Assembly: GCA_026418955.1 (NCBI GenBank)
Contig: JAOAAI010000142.1
Coordinates: forward strand, 1-22,940
Direction of reading: 5' to 3'
Length of the DNA stretch: 22,940 nucleotides
Source of the DNA: Candidatus Goldiibacteriota bacterium
GTDB taxonomy: Bacteria > Oederibacteriota > PGYV01 > DSYL01
Under the pieces are notes generated by a model. The model saw nothing but the letters and a program-made list of their open reading frames with translations. It had not been told where the DNA came from and ran no database searches. This document shows, in pieces, positions 15,747-22,940 of the stretch. The position numbers were made by a program, and so were the translations under genes. Position 1 is the first letter of the stretch. Each line of letters starts with the position of its first letter.

Positions 15747-16785
15747 ATAATTTATTCTCTATTTCTTTATGCTGTTTAAGCGACCTGATTCTCTCCTCTG
15801 CCTGCTGGACATATATTTCTCGGTTATAAAATTCATAAACCACTCTACTATACGCATCTTTTGCTTCTTTATAATCACCAGCAAGTTTATAAGTATCACC
15901 TATATGCATTGCTGCCATAGGAGCCCAATCTGTATCTTTATATTTATTTTTTATTATTTTATACTCATTGATTGCATTTTTATATCTCCCAATTTGACCG
16001 AATAAAGATGCGAGTTGAAATCTTGCCTGTATTTCCCACTGGGTATTTGGATAATATTTCATTATATTTCTGTAAATGTTTATTACTTTTTTATATTTTT
16101 CTTGCTTCATATAAATTTGAGCAAGATTAAAATAAGCTCGTATTGTTTCCTTTTTACCAGGTGATTTTCTTATTAAATCTCTGTAAATCTCCATTGAATA
16201 TGGATATTTTTCAAGTTTTGTATAACATCCAGCAAGTTTGTATGCGGTTTCTGTATATAATGAATGTTTGGGATTTTCCGCCATAAACTTTTGATAATGC
16301 TCTATTGCTTTAGGTAAATTACCAGTGTATTCATAAGCATTTCCTAAATAATATCTAACATCATGGAATGTTTTTGCAGTAGGATAATTCTGTATAATTC
16401 TCTCCCAAATTTCTATTGCTCCTTCATAATCTTCAATATCAAAATATTTTTTACCTTCTTTAAATAATATATTTATATCACGTTCAATTTCTTCTTTTGT
16501 CATTTGTTTTTGTTCAGGTGCTATTTCTGGTATCTCTACCTGTTTTTGTTCAGTAGTAATAGTTATGGTTTGTGGTGTCTGCTGGGCTGTTTGTGAAGAA
16601 ATAGTATCAATTTCAGATAAATTAAATTTCATGTCAGGAGTAGGATCTGGATCTATCTTATTCATTTCATCTATACTCATTGTTGTATTGGTGTTAAAAA
16701 ATATATCATCGCTCACATTCTGTGAAATTAAATTACTAAAGAATAAAATAAAAACAATAAAAGATAAATTTATAATTTTTTTCAT
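15736..16785 (-). CDS. Exported TPR protein with a Gln/Thr-rich linker
   Basis: A 349-residue protein with a signal peptide (about 1-21, ending NLISQ), a low-complexity Gln/Thr/Pro/Glu linker (about 25-105, including QTAQQTPQTITITTEQKQ), and then about seven TPR units to residue 335 (NILFKEGKKYFDIEDYEGAI, YYLGNAYEYTGNLPKAIEHY and similar). The recurring YP(N/T)(T/A) turns resemble BamD/YbgF-like envelope TPR proteins and closely match the next gene, so the pair may come from a duplication. It is likely a periplasmic scaffold; the partner is unknown. The ATG at 16785 has a strong AAGGAG site. It is the first gene of the tpr-tpr-mutS operon. Confidence 0.78.
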   Translation of the reverse strand: MKKIINLSFIVFILFFSNLISQNVSDDIFFNTNTTMSIDEMNKIDPDPTPDMKFNLSEIDTISSQTAQQTPQTITITTEQKQVEIPEIAPEQKQMTKEEIERDINILFKEGKKYFDIEDYEGAIEIWERIIQNYPTAKTFHDVRYYLGNAYEYTGNLPKAIEHYQKFMAENPKHSLYTETAYKLAGCYTKLEKYPYSMEIYRDLIRKSPGKKETIRAYFNLAQIYMKQEKYKKVINIYRNIMKYYPNTQWEIQARFQLASLFGQIGRYKNAINEYKIIKNKYKDTDWAPMAAMHIGDTYKLAGDYKEAKDAYSRVVYEFYNREIYVQQAEERIRSLKQHKEIENKLYGK

Positions 16786-16821
16786 AAGGACTCCTTAAAA
16801 ATATAATTTTTATATATTATT

Positions 16822-16850
16822 AAAATAACACAATATTTTTAATATGTCAA
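16822..16850 (-). promoter_or_regulatory. Predicted promoter of the TPR-TPR-mutS operon
   Basis: Minus-strand TTGACA (16845-16850), a 17-base spacer and TATTTT (16822-16827). The predicted leader is about 30 bases and carries the AAGGAG site just before the ATG at 16785. Confidence 0.5.
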
Positions 16851-16871
16851 TAAAAGGATGGAAATAATTAG

Positions 16872-16905
16872 ATTTTTAGATCTTCAGATATATGGATCTA
16901 AAAAT
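16872..16905. repeat. Perfect 11-bp inverted repeat upstream of the TPR operon
   Basis: ATTTTTAGATC (16872-16882) and GATCTAAAAAT (16895-16905) are exact inverted copies separated by 12 bases. It lies 22 bases upstream of the TPR operon -35 box, between divergent genes, so an operator role is likelier than a terminator role. Confidence 0.6.
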
Positions 16906-17227
16906 AATACAAAAAATATAAAAAATAGTCAAAAATTGTGTGGTTATTTTAATAAAGCAATTGATTGCATTTTTTAAAAATTTATTTAGGAAATCATTTG
17001 ATGCAATAGTTGACCAGCCAAACATTGAGACACGAAGTTAATAGAAAACAAATGGTTTTTACGAAAGATACTCAAGATGTTATGCAAAAAATTTTTTAAA
17101 CAAGCAAACAATTTATTACAAAAAACGTATCAACTACTTTATAATCCACCCATCCTTACCTTCTCTTAATGAAGGAAAATAAGATAAAAATTATATATTT
17201 TTTACATTAACAAAACATAATAAACAA

Positions 17228-17255
17228 TTGACATAATTTTTTATTTAATTATACT
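17228..17255 (+). promoter_or_regulatory. Predicted promoter of the O-antigen-ligase-like gene (leaderless)
   Basis: TTGACA (17228-17233), a 16-base spacer and TATACT (17250-17255). The ATG at 17265 is nine bases from the -10, so the transcript should start within about three bases of it. There is no Shine-Dalgarno sequence. Confidence 0.6.
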
Positions 17256-17264
17256 ATAACTACT

Positions 17265-19505
17265 ATGGTAAAAGAAAAAATCGCAAATACACAGCCAAAA
17301 GACAGTATTATTTTATTTTGTGAAAAATGGATTTTTTATATTCTTGTTTTTACAATTTTCATTATACCACTATTTTTCAATATATATTCCTATGACCAAT
17401 TTGAATTACCGAAATTAACATTTTTAAGAATACTAACATTGATAATGCTTGTATTATGGGGAATAAAAATAAGTGTTCAGGGTTATTTGGATTTTAAATC
17501 AACCCCTCTTGACATACCAATGTTTTTATGGATATTTCTGAATATAATATGCACATTTACAAGTTTTGCCCCATATCTTTCTTTCCGTGGCGAATATGAA
17601 AACTTTGCTGGTTCTCTTTCAAATATAAATTATGTGATACTTTATTATATTGCCACACAGAATTTAACTGATAAAAAACAGATAATTGTGATAAATTACA
17701 GTTTTTTACTTGCCGGACTTTTATCAGGAATTTATGCTGTTGCACAATTTTTCGGATATGATTTTATCAAATGGAATGAAGAATCAATGATAAAAGGCAG
17801 GTATTTTGCCTCAATGGGTAATCCAAATTTTTTAGGCGCACTTCTTATAATGATAATACCAGTAAATATTGCCTTTTTTGTAACAAATATTAATAAAAAG
17901 AATTATTTTTATGCAATGTTATTATTTTTTCTATTTGTATTATTGTATGTCGCTCTTTTTGGGACCCAAAGCCGTGGTCCATTTCTTGGTTTTATTTTTT
18001 CTGTTATTCTTTTACTTAGCTATTTTATTTATAAAGCATATAAAAAAATGGTTGCAGAATCTAAACTACAGCATATCTCATTTTTAAATATCTTAAAGAA
18101 TTTTTTATATAAATATAAATACTGGGTTATTTCCATTGTTTTTATATTAATACTTTCAGTTGCATTGAGTTTGACCATTGGTAAAAATGCTACATTACGA
18201 TTATGGAATTCAATAGTAAATTTTCAACAAAGTGTTAGGACCTCCAGATTGCATATATGGATACCATCCTTGAAAATTATTAAAAACTATCCTATTTTAG
18301 GAACTGGTGTTGATACATTTAAATCAGTATTTCCAAAATATTCAGGTATAGATTTTGCACAAATAGACGGCGCAAATGTTGCATCAAGAACAGCTCACAA
18401 TGAACTACTAAATATCGCTGCAACAATGGGTATTGTATCTCTTGGCATTTATTTATTACTAATCTTTTCCTATTATCGTATGTGGTACAGATCATTTATT
18501 AATATTGTTGATTTTGACCATAAAATGATTTCTATTGCAATGTTTGCATCATTTATTGCCTATTTTGTCCAAAATTTTTTTAGTTTTGGTGTCGCAGCTA
18601 TCAATACTTCATTTTATATATTTATGGCTTTACATTTTATATATTATAAAGATTATTGTAATGTTAAAATCAGAAAACTCCAATTACCTGCTTACAATGA
18701 AATTACAAAAATTTTTTATATTTTAATATTTATTTTTTCAGGTATATACTTTTCAATCAAAGCATTTAATATTTATGAAGCGGATACTTATTATAACAGA
18801 GGAAGAATTTTAGGCTCAGTTTATAATAAATGGGAAATGGCTATACCAGAACATTTAAAATCAATTAAACTCGCGCCTAAAGAAGTAAAATATCAAGTAT
18901 ACACTGGTCTTGCTTATGAACGTCTTGCAATGAATGTACAAGATAAAAATACTCAATCACAATTGATGAGAAAAGCAATAGAATATTATACCAATGGAAT
19001 AAAACTCAATCCATTTAATGCATATTATTGGGGTAATCTTGCAAGGGTCTATGCATTTTTAGGTGACCTTGAAAATAATCAGCAGTATCTTGCAGAAGCA
19101 GAAAAATATTATTTAAAAGCAATTGACAGGGCTCCTGTTACTGGATTATTTTATAATAATTTAATTGATTTATATATAAGACATGGGCTTGTAGCACAGG
19201 CAATGCCACTTTTTGAAAAATTAGAAATAATAGATAAGAATATGGCAGCAAATGCCTATTTCATGCTCGGAAATTTATTTTTTACCAAAAAAGAATTTTT
19301 ACATGCAGAAAATGCCTATAAAAAAACTATTGAACTTAATAATAAATTATTCCAAGCATTTCATAATCTAGGAGTTGTATGTGCAGCTTTGGGTAAAAAA
19401 TCCGATGCAAAATTATATCTTGAAAAATTCATTGAAATGGCCCCAGACTCTGATATGGTCCCAAATGCAAAGAAGATATTAAATGATATAAAAAATGTTC
19501 ACTAA
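17265..19505 (+). CDS. O-antigen ligase / Wzy_C-family membrane protein with C-terminal TPR domain
   Basis: A 746-residue polytopic membrane protein. Membrane spans begin at about 22-41, 51-71 and 83-103, with more to about 480. Family marks are SMGNPNFLGALL (183-194), QSRGPFLGF (235-243), the large loop with SRLHIWIPSLKIIKNYPILG, GTGVDTF, and AHNELLNIAATMGIVSLG, which together match the Wzy_C region of O-antigen ligases, O-antigen polymerases and pilin O-oligosaccharyltransferases. Residues about 490-746 are at least five TPR units, probably on the periplasmic side. It likely transfers or polymerises lipid-linked glycans onto a lipid or protein acceptor; sequence does not show which. It is a single-gene transcript with a predicted leaderless start, next to a DUF2723-type glycosyltransferase. 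Confidence 0.85.
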   Translation: MVKEKIANTQPKDSIILFCEKWIFYILVFTIFIIPLFFNIYSYDQFELPKLTFLRILTLIMLVLWGIKISVQGYLDFKSTPLDIPMFLWIFLNIICTFTSFAPYLSFRGEYENFAGSLSNINYVILYYIATQNLTDKKQIIVINYSFLLAGLLSGIYAVAQFFGYDFIKWNEESMIKGRYFASMGNPNFLGALLIMIIPVNIAFFVTNINKKNYFYAMLLFFLFVLLYVALFGTQSRGPFLGFIFSVILLLSYFIYKAYKKMVAESKLQHISFLNILKNFLYKYKYWVISIVFILILSVALSLTIGKNATLRLWNSIVNFQQSVRTSRLHIWIPSLKIIKNYPILGTGVDTFKSVFPKYSGIDFAQIDGANVASRTAHNELLNIAATMGIVSLGIYLLLIFSYYRMWYRSFINIVDFDHKMISIAMFASFIAYFVQNFFSFGVAAINTSFYIFMALHFIYYKDYCNVKIRKLQLPAYNEITKIFYILIFIFSGIYFSIKAFNIYEADTYYNRGRILGSVYNKWEMAIPEHLKSIKLAPKEVKYQVYTGLAYERLAMNVQDKNTQSQLMRKAIEYYTNGIKLNPFNAYYWGNLARVYAFLGDLENNQQYLAEAEKYYLKAIDRAPVTGLFYNNLIDLYIRHGLVAQAMPLFEKLEIIDKNMAANAYFMLGNLFFTKKEFLHAENAYKKTIELNNKLFQAFHNLGVVCAALGKKSDAKLYLEKFIEMAPDSDMVPNAKKILNDIKNVH

Positions 19506-19539
19506 ATATGTTCTAGAAGAATGTTCGCAAAAAATGTTC
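19495..19539 (+). repeat. Four ATGTTC repeats with an exact 13-bp period
   Basis: ATGTTC occurs at 19495, 19508, 19521 and 19534, each exactly 13 bases apart; the other seven bases of each unit vary. The first copy overlaps the last codons of the ligase gene. The fourth begins the inverted repeat at 19534-19617. Confidence 0.7.
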
Positions 19540-19617
19540 ATTGGTCATTAGAAATATTTATTGATAATATTTTAACATTATTAACAAATATAATTAGAGA
19601 ACTTTTTCAATGAACAT
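19534..19617. repeat. 10-bp inverted repeat between convergent genes
   Basis: ATGTTCATTG (19534-19543) and CAATGAACAT (19608-19617) are exact inverted copies 64 bases apart. The loop is too long for a standard intrinsic terminator and no T run follows. It could be a long-loop transcript structure or paired protein sites. No other terminator is evident in 19506-19636. Confidence 0.5.
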
Positions 19618-19636
19618 CAATAACGAAAATTTATAA

Positions 19637-20968
19637 CTACATTACTTTTCCTGGATTCAATTTTCTTGCTTTATTATATGCAGATAATGCTTTTGACTTC
19701 TTCCCCATTTTTTCATATAAACTTCCAAGACCAATATATACCTCTGAATCATTTGGTGATATTGATTTTGCTTTATTAAATGCTTTTTCTGATTCTTTAT
19801 ATTTTCCCTCTCTATAATAAACCCATCCAAGACCAATATAAGCAGGAGCATTATTTTCTTGCTTTTCTATTGATTTTTTAAATTCCGATTCTGATTCTTT
19901 TAAACGGTCATTTTTATAAGAATACCATCTGTAATAAACCCATCCAAGACCTGTGTGGGGTTGGGGTATATCCGGATTTAATTCTATTGTTTTTAAAAAA
20001 TGTTTTTCTGCCTGTTGTAAATTATCCTGATGATAATAAACCCATCCAAGTCCATTATGGGCGTCTGTATGATTTGGATTTATTACCAAAGCATCTTTAA
20101 ATGCTTGTTCTGCAGATTCTATCTGCGCATCACCCTGCAAAAAAAGATTATAATAAGTCCAACCAAGACCTATATAATTTTCAACATCATTATTTTTTAA
20201 TTTAATTGCTTTTAAAAAATGTGCCTCTGCTTCTTCATATCTTCCTGAAAGATAACAGATCCAACCAAGACCTGAATATATACTTGATTCATTAGGTTTT
20301 AAATCAATGGATTTATTGAATTGTTGTTCTGCTTCTTTAAATTTATTTTGGAAATAATATATCCAGCCAAGACCAATATTGGCATCTGCATATTTTGGAT
20401 TTATTTTTATTGCTTTTTTATGTTCTATCTCCGCTTCTTTATATTTACCCATGTTAACATATACACCACCAAGCAGAAAATGAACATCTGCATAATTGGG
20501 TTTTAATGATAATGCTTTTTTAAAATATAAAACTGCGTTTGAATACTTTTCCATATTAAAATATAATTTGCCAAGAGCAATATATGCATTAACATAATTG
20601 GGATTTTTTTCTAAAACATTTTTTAATTCAATTTCTGCCTCAACACATTTACCGAGATGAACATATACTTCACCTAAACAAAATTTCGCATCAAGATAAT
20701 CTGGATTTAATAACAATGCTTTTTTAAAATTTTCCTCTGCTTCTTTATATCTTTTTTGTGTAGCATATACCCTGCCTAAACATATATATGAATCCGCATA
20801 TTTTGGGTCTTCTTCTAAAGCTTTTTTACAATTTTCCTCCGCTTCTTTTAACTCTTCCTTTGTAGCGTATATTGCGCACAAACAGGATGGTTTTTGATTT
20901 ATATCAATTCTAGGATCATATATATTGGTTTTTATAAAATTTTTTATCTTATTAAATACATCAGACAT
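19637..20968 (-). CDS. Large cytosolic TPR-repeat protein
   Basis: A 443-residue protein consisting of about twelve 34-residue TPR units after a short N-terminal segment (1-35). There is no signal peptide or membrane segment, so it is probably cytosolic. Early units carry YADSYICLGRVYATQKRYKE-type sequence, while later units share a distinctive GLGWVYY core (for example GLGWIYYFQNKFKEAE and GLGWVYYREGKYKESE). Three units keep a 19-base nucleotide core nearly unchanged, indicating recent internal duplication. Insertions in two units (FLQGDAQIESAEQ and RWYSYKNDRLKES) break the 34-residue period. The ATG at 20968 follows AAGGAG. It is a scaffold with unknown partners; the glycan-related neighbours may hint at its role. 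Confidence 0.85.
   Translation of the reverse strand: MSDVFNKIKNFIKTNIYDPRIDINQKPSCLCAIYATKEELKEAEENCKKALEEDPKYADSYICLGRVYATQKRYKEAEENFKKALLLNPDYLDAKFCLGEVYVHLGKCVEAEIELKNVLEKNPNYVNAYIALGKLYFNMEKYSNAVLYFKKALSLKPNYADVHFLLGGVYVNMGKYKEAEIEHKKAIKINPKYADANIGLGWIYYFQNKFKEAEQQFNKSIDLKPNESSIYSGLGWICYLSGRYEEAEAHFLKAIKLKNNDVENYIGLGWTYYNLFLQGDAQIESAEQAFKDALVINPNHTDAHNGLGWVYYHQDNLQQAEKHFLKTIELNPDIPQPHTGLGWVYYRWYSYKNDRLKESESEFKKSIEKQENNAPAYIGLGWVYYREGKYKESEKAFNKAKSISPNDSEVYIGLGSLYEKMGKKSKALSAYNKARKLNPGKVM
19816..20053 (-). repeat. Near-identical DNA repeats inside the TPR gene
   Basis: The 19-base sequence AATAAACCCATCCAAGACC occurs at 19816-19834 and 19933-19951, and with one change at 20035-20053. The spacings are 117 and 102 bases (39 and 34 codons). 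It encodes the GLGWVYY core. Similarity at the DNA level in a repeat family that usually diverges fast points to recent duplication or gene conversion. Confidence 0.8.
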
Positions 20969-20989
20969 TTATTTTACTCCTTGTAAATT

Positions 20990-21019
20990 AAAATATTTTA
21001 TGTAGAAACATATTAACAA
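20990..21019 (-). promoter_or_regulatory. Possible promoter of the large TPR gene
   Basis: Minus-strand TTGTTA (21014-21019), an 18-base spacer and TATTTT (20990-20995). Tentative: the region is AT-rich, and the gene may instead be read through from the upstream DUF2723-type gene, 97 bases away on the same strand. Confidence 0.3.
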
Positions 21020-21065
21020 TTTTTTAAAAAAATGCAAATATTTTTATAAAAGTGATATTTTCATT

Positions 21066-22940
21066 TTATATATTAGTCTTCAAATAATTAATCTGTCTTA
21101 ATAAATTTTCTTTTATTTCTCTTCTCCATTCTTTTTCATAATAAAATTTTATCCAGTAAAGTTCTCTTTCACGCATACCCATCTCATGATAAAGTGATAT
21201 AATAAGATTTAATGCTGCAAAATCATAAGAGTCAATATTCACTGCCATTTCAAGATATTTCATTGTATTTTTTAAATCTTTAAGATTGTGAAAATAAATA
21301 GAGGCGATATTCTTTATTATATTAGGAACATCACCAGCTAAATTTAATGCATAATTTTTGTAAAATTCAAATCTGTTTAAATTGAAATCCATAGCTGAAT
21401 ATTCTGCCATACGAACAAGATATCTTCCAAGAACATATCTAATAAAATAATCTTTATTTTTGCAATTATACAAATCTCTTATACAATATATTTTCATTAA
21501 ATTTTCAGATTTATTCATAATACTTGATGAATCTGTTAATTTATGTAAAATACCATAAGGTCGTGTCAAAAGATTGTATTCAGGATAAGAGGTCATATCC
21601 ATGAAATATATTTTATCTTTATTATTCTTGAAATACATATCTATTTCTACTTTTTCTTGCATTTTTCTGTTCAATATCCCCTTTTCTCTTGCAGATTTAT
21701 AAATAGAAATATCAAGCACATTGCCATTTTGGTCATAAACAGTTATTTTAGGATACATTTTTTTTACCTGTTTTATATATTGAACATTGAAAATATAAAT
21801 ATCTGATTTGCCAAAAATTTTATCATCAGGTGTTACTGTTTTTAATATATTCAAACCATGGTCATAGGCTAAAAATTGTCTTGAATAATCGTTTTTTGTG
21901 TAATTTATAAAGATATATAATAAAACATAAAAAGAAAGGATTATTAATATTATATATTGATTTATTTTTAATCTGTTTTTCAAATATTGTATAAATGAAA
22001 AAAATCCCGCAGCAAGGAAAAATAATGAAAAAAGATTATTTAAAAGATAAAAAGGTTTATTTACATAAAAAAATTCTGGAGAGTTACCATTGTAAGTGAA
22101 ATAAATAATTAAAAAAAGATTTAAAATAATAACAGAAAAACTTATAAGAAAAAATTTTTTTAATTTTATATATAAAATAAAAAAACCAAATAATGTAAAC
22201 AAAAATAGCACATTTAAATTTTCAAAATAATTTTTTAAATACCAGGATAATTTTGAAAAACAGGAACTTAAAGTAAAAACAGGGTCATTTTGATTTATAT
22301 ATACTTTTCTTAAAATAAAATCAAATAAAAGATTTACCGAATCAATACCAGCCCAGACATTTATTGCTTTATTATATCTTATAAAAAGATAAAACCATGA
22401 TGTAATGAATGACAAAAAGAAAAAAAGAATTGATTTAATAATATTCTTATTTTTTCTTTTATTCGCTATGTATAAAAGAAAAAATATTAAAATAATCATT
22501 ATAAATAATGATGTTTGATGAGAAACTGGCATGAAACCAGCAAAATACATAGAAAGATAAAAAAATCTTATATCATCATCTACATAATAACAAATTGTAG
22601 AATAAATACAAACAAGCACTACAATAATATTAAATACATATATACCACCTTTTATATTAGTAGCTATACTTAAAAAATCGTTTGAAAATATAAATATTAA
22701 TGACAAAGCAATAGATATATATTCAAAGAATATATTTTTTTTGTCAATTATGATTAAAAATTTTTTAATAGAAATGTAAAGCAATAAAAAAACAACAGCA
22801 GATAAAATAACAGATAAAAAATTTATCCGAAAAGCTATATCACCTAATGGTAAAAATGTTGCAATTTTTCCAAAAAGTAAAAAAATAGGATAACCAGGTG
22901 GATGTCCAATACTTAAATTATATGCAGCTGATGCAATTTC
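21066..22940 (-). CDS. DUF2723 (GT117-type) membrane glycosyltransferase, N-terminus cut by contig edge
   Basis: The frame stays open to the right edge, so the start is missing; 624 residues are present. The first visible residues, EIASAAYNLSIGHPPGYP, then FGKIATFLPLGDIAFRINFL, match the signature region of DUF2723 proteins, which are related to protein O-mannosyltransferases and use polyprenyl-phosphate sugars. About ten hydrophobic segments follow, then a soluble C-terminal part (about the last 270 residues) ending in TPR-like helices (NIASIYFHNLKDLKNTMKYL). A catalytic acidic residue usually lies just upstream of the HPPGYP motif; Glu at the very edge may be it. It probably glycosylates surface proteins or lipids at the membrane. 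A TTG at 22784 is internal, not the start. Confidence 0.83.
   Translation of the reverse strand, partial: EIASAAYNLSIGHPPGYPIFLLFGKIATFLPLGDIAFRINFLSVILSAVVFLLLYISIKKFLIIIDKKNIFFEYISIALSLIFIFSNDFLSIATNIKGGIYVFNIIVVLVCIYSTICYYVDDDIRFFYLSMYFAGFMPVSHQTSLFIMIILIFFLLYIANKRKNKNIIKSILFFFLSFITSWFYLFIRYNKAINVWAGIDSVNLLFDFILRKVYINQNDPVFTLSSCFSKLSWYLKNYFENLNVLFLFTLFGFFILYIKLKKFFLISFSVIILNLFLIIYFTYNGNSPEFFYVNKPFYLLNNLFSLFFLAAGFFSFIQYLKNRLKINQYIILIILSFYVLLYIFINYTKNDYSRQFLAYDHGLNILKTVTPDDKIFGKSDIYIFNVQYIKQVKKMYPKITVYDQNGNVLDISIYKSAREKGILNRKMQEKVEIDMYFKNNKDKIYFMDMTSYPEYNLLTRPYGILHKLTDSSSIMNKSENLMKIYCIRDLYNCKNKDYFIRYVLGRYLVRMAEYSAMDFNLNRFEFYKNYALNLAGDVPNIIKNIASIYFHNLKDLKNTMKYLEMAVNIDSYDFAALNLIISLYHEMGMRERELYWIKFYYEKEWRREIKENLLRQINYLKTNI

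Larger units (their letters stand above)
16786..17264. other. 479-base divergent intergenic region
   Basis: It holds the minus-strand promoter of the TPR operon, a perfect 11-bp hairpin (16872-16905) and the plus-strand promoter of the ligase gene. Between about 16985 and 17190 the sequence is less AT-rich than typical spacer. A 31-codon open stretch at 17004-17096 has neither start nor ribosome site. A weak hairpin lies at 17155-17183 (CTTACCTTC, 7-base loop, GAAGG, then TAAG). I see no tRNA, no recognisable RNA and no intact gene. Confidence 0.6.

Noticed and set aside
17138..17163. Possible relic of the GLGWVYY repeat in the intergenic region, because of a CCACCCATCC string
   Set aside because: Only a short partial match, frames do not continue on either side, and the likeness is within chance for such sequence.
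19495..19617. CRISPR array or attachment site
   Set aside because: Repeat units are only six bases with seven-base variable gaps, and there are no cas, integrase or transposase genes in the window.
1..22940. tRNA or rRNA genes
   Set aside because: No T-loop-like GTTCRANYC with matching acceptor arms and no rRNA-like GC-rich stretch were seen in the spacers by eye.

Overview
The window looks like one end of a metagenomic or single-cell contig from an AT-rich (by eye only about a quarter G+C, not computed), anaerobic, hydrogen-metabolising bacterium with a Gram-negative-type envelope. Bases 1-22 are not biological: they match the tail of the Nextera/Tn5 sequencing adapter. The gene set (NAD-linked [FeFe] hydrogenase, split cobalamin methionine synthase, many TPR proteins, O-antigen-ligase-like and DUF2723-like membrane proteins) fits an uncultivated fermentative candidate-phylum lineage, but nothing here fixes the taxonomy. 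The standard code is used, with TGA as stop.

Region 1 (23-7661): a minus-strand [FeFe] hydrogenase operon, in transcription order hydC (NuoE-like), hydB (NuoF-like), hydA, a TM1266-family small regulator, hydG, and hydE cut by the contig end. It encodes a trimeric HydABC enzyme of the type that couples H2 to NAD(H) and ferredoxin, plus two of the three H-cluster maturases; hydF is not in the window. A TetR-family gene runs divergently. The shared intergenic region holds a perfect 20-bp palindrome over the tetR promoter and a Rex-box-like inverted repeat just before the hydC ribosome binding site, so the operon may be under both redox and ligand control.

Region 2 (7663-11418): a minus-strand methionine synthase operon. 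A stand-alone reactivation-domain protein is followed by a MetH with homocysteine, folate and cobalamin domains only, then by a secreted OB-fold/peptidoglycan-binding protein that overlaps metH by 4 bases.

Region 3 (11497-11982): a compact plus-strand unit with a consensus promoter, 10-bp direct repeats, a small HTH gene, a second tiny gene of unknown function and a strong intrinsic terminator.

Region 4 (12005-16850): a minus-strand operon of two exported TPR proteins followed by mutS.

Region 5 (16786-22940): a 479-base divergent intergenic region with a hairpin, a plus-strand O-antigen-ligase-like protein with C-terminal TPRs, a 13-bp-periodic repeat behind it, a large cytosolic TPR protein on the minus strand, and a DUF2723-type membrane glycosyltransferase cut by the right edge. 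These suggest surface glycan or glycoprotein assembly.

A theme across the window is that all three plus-strand transcription units have a -10 box only 6-9 bases before the ATG and no Shine-Dalgarno sequence, so they are predicted to give leaderless mRNAs. Minus-strand first genes have normal leaders and good Shine-Dalgarno sites.
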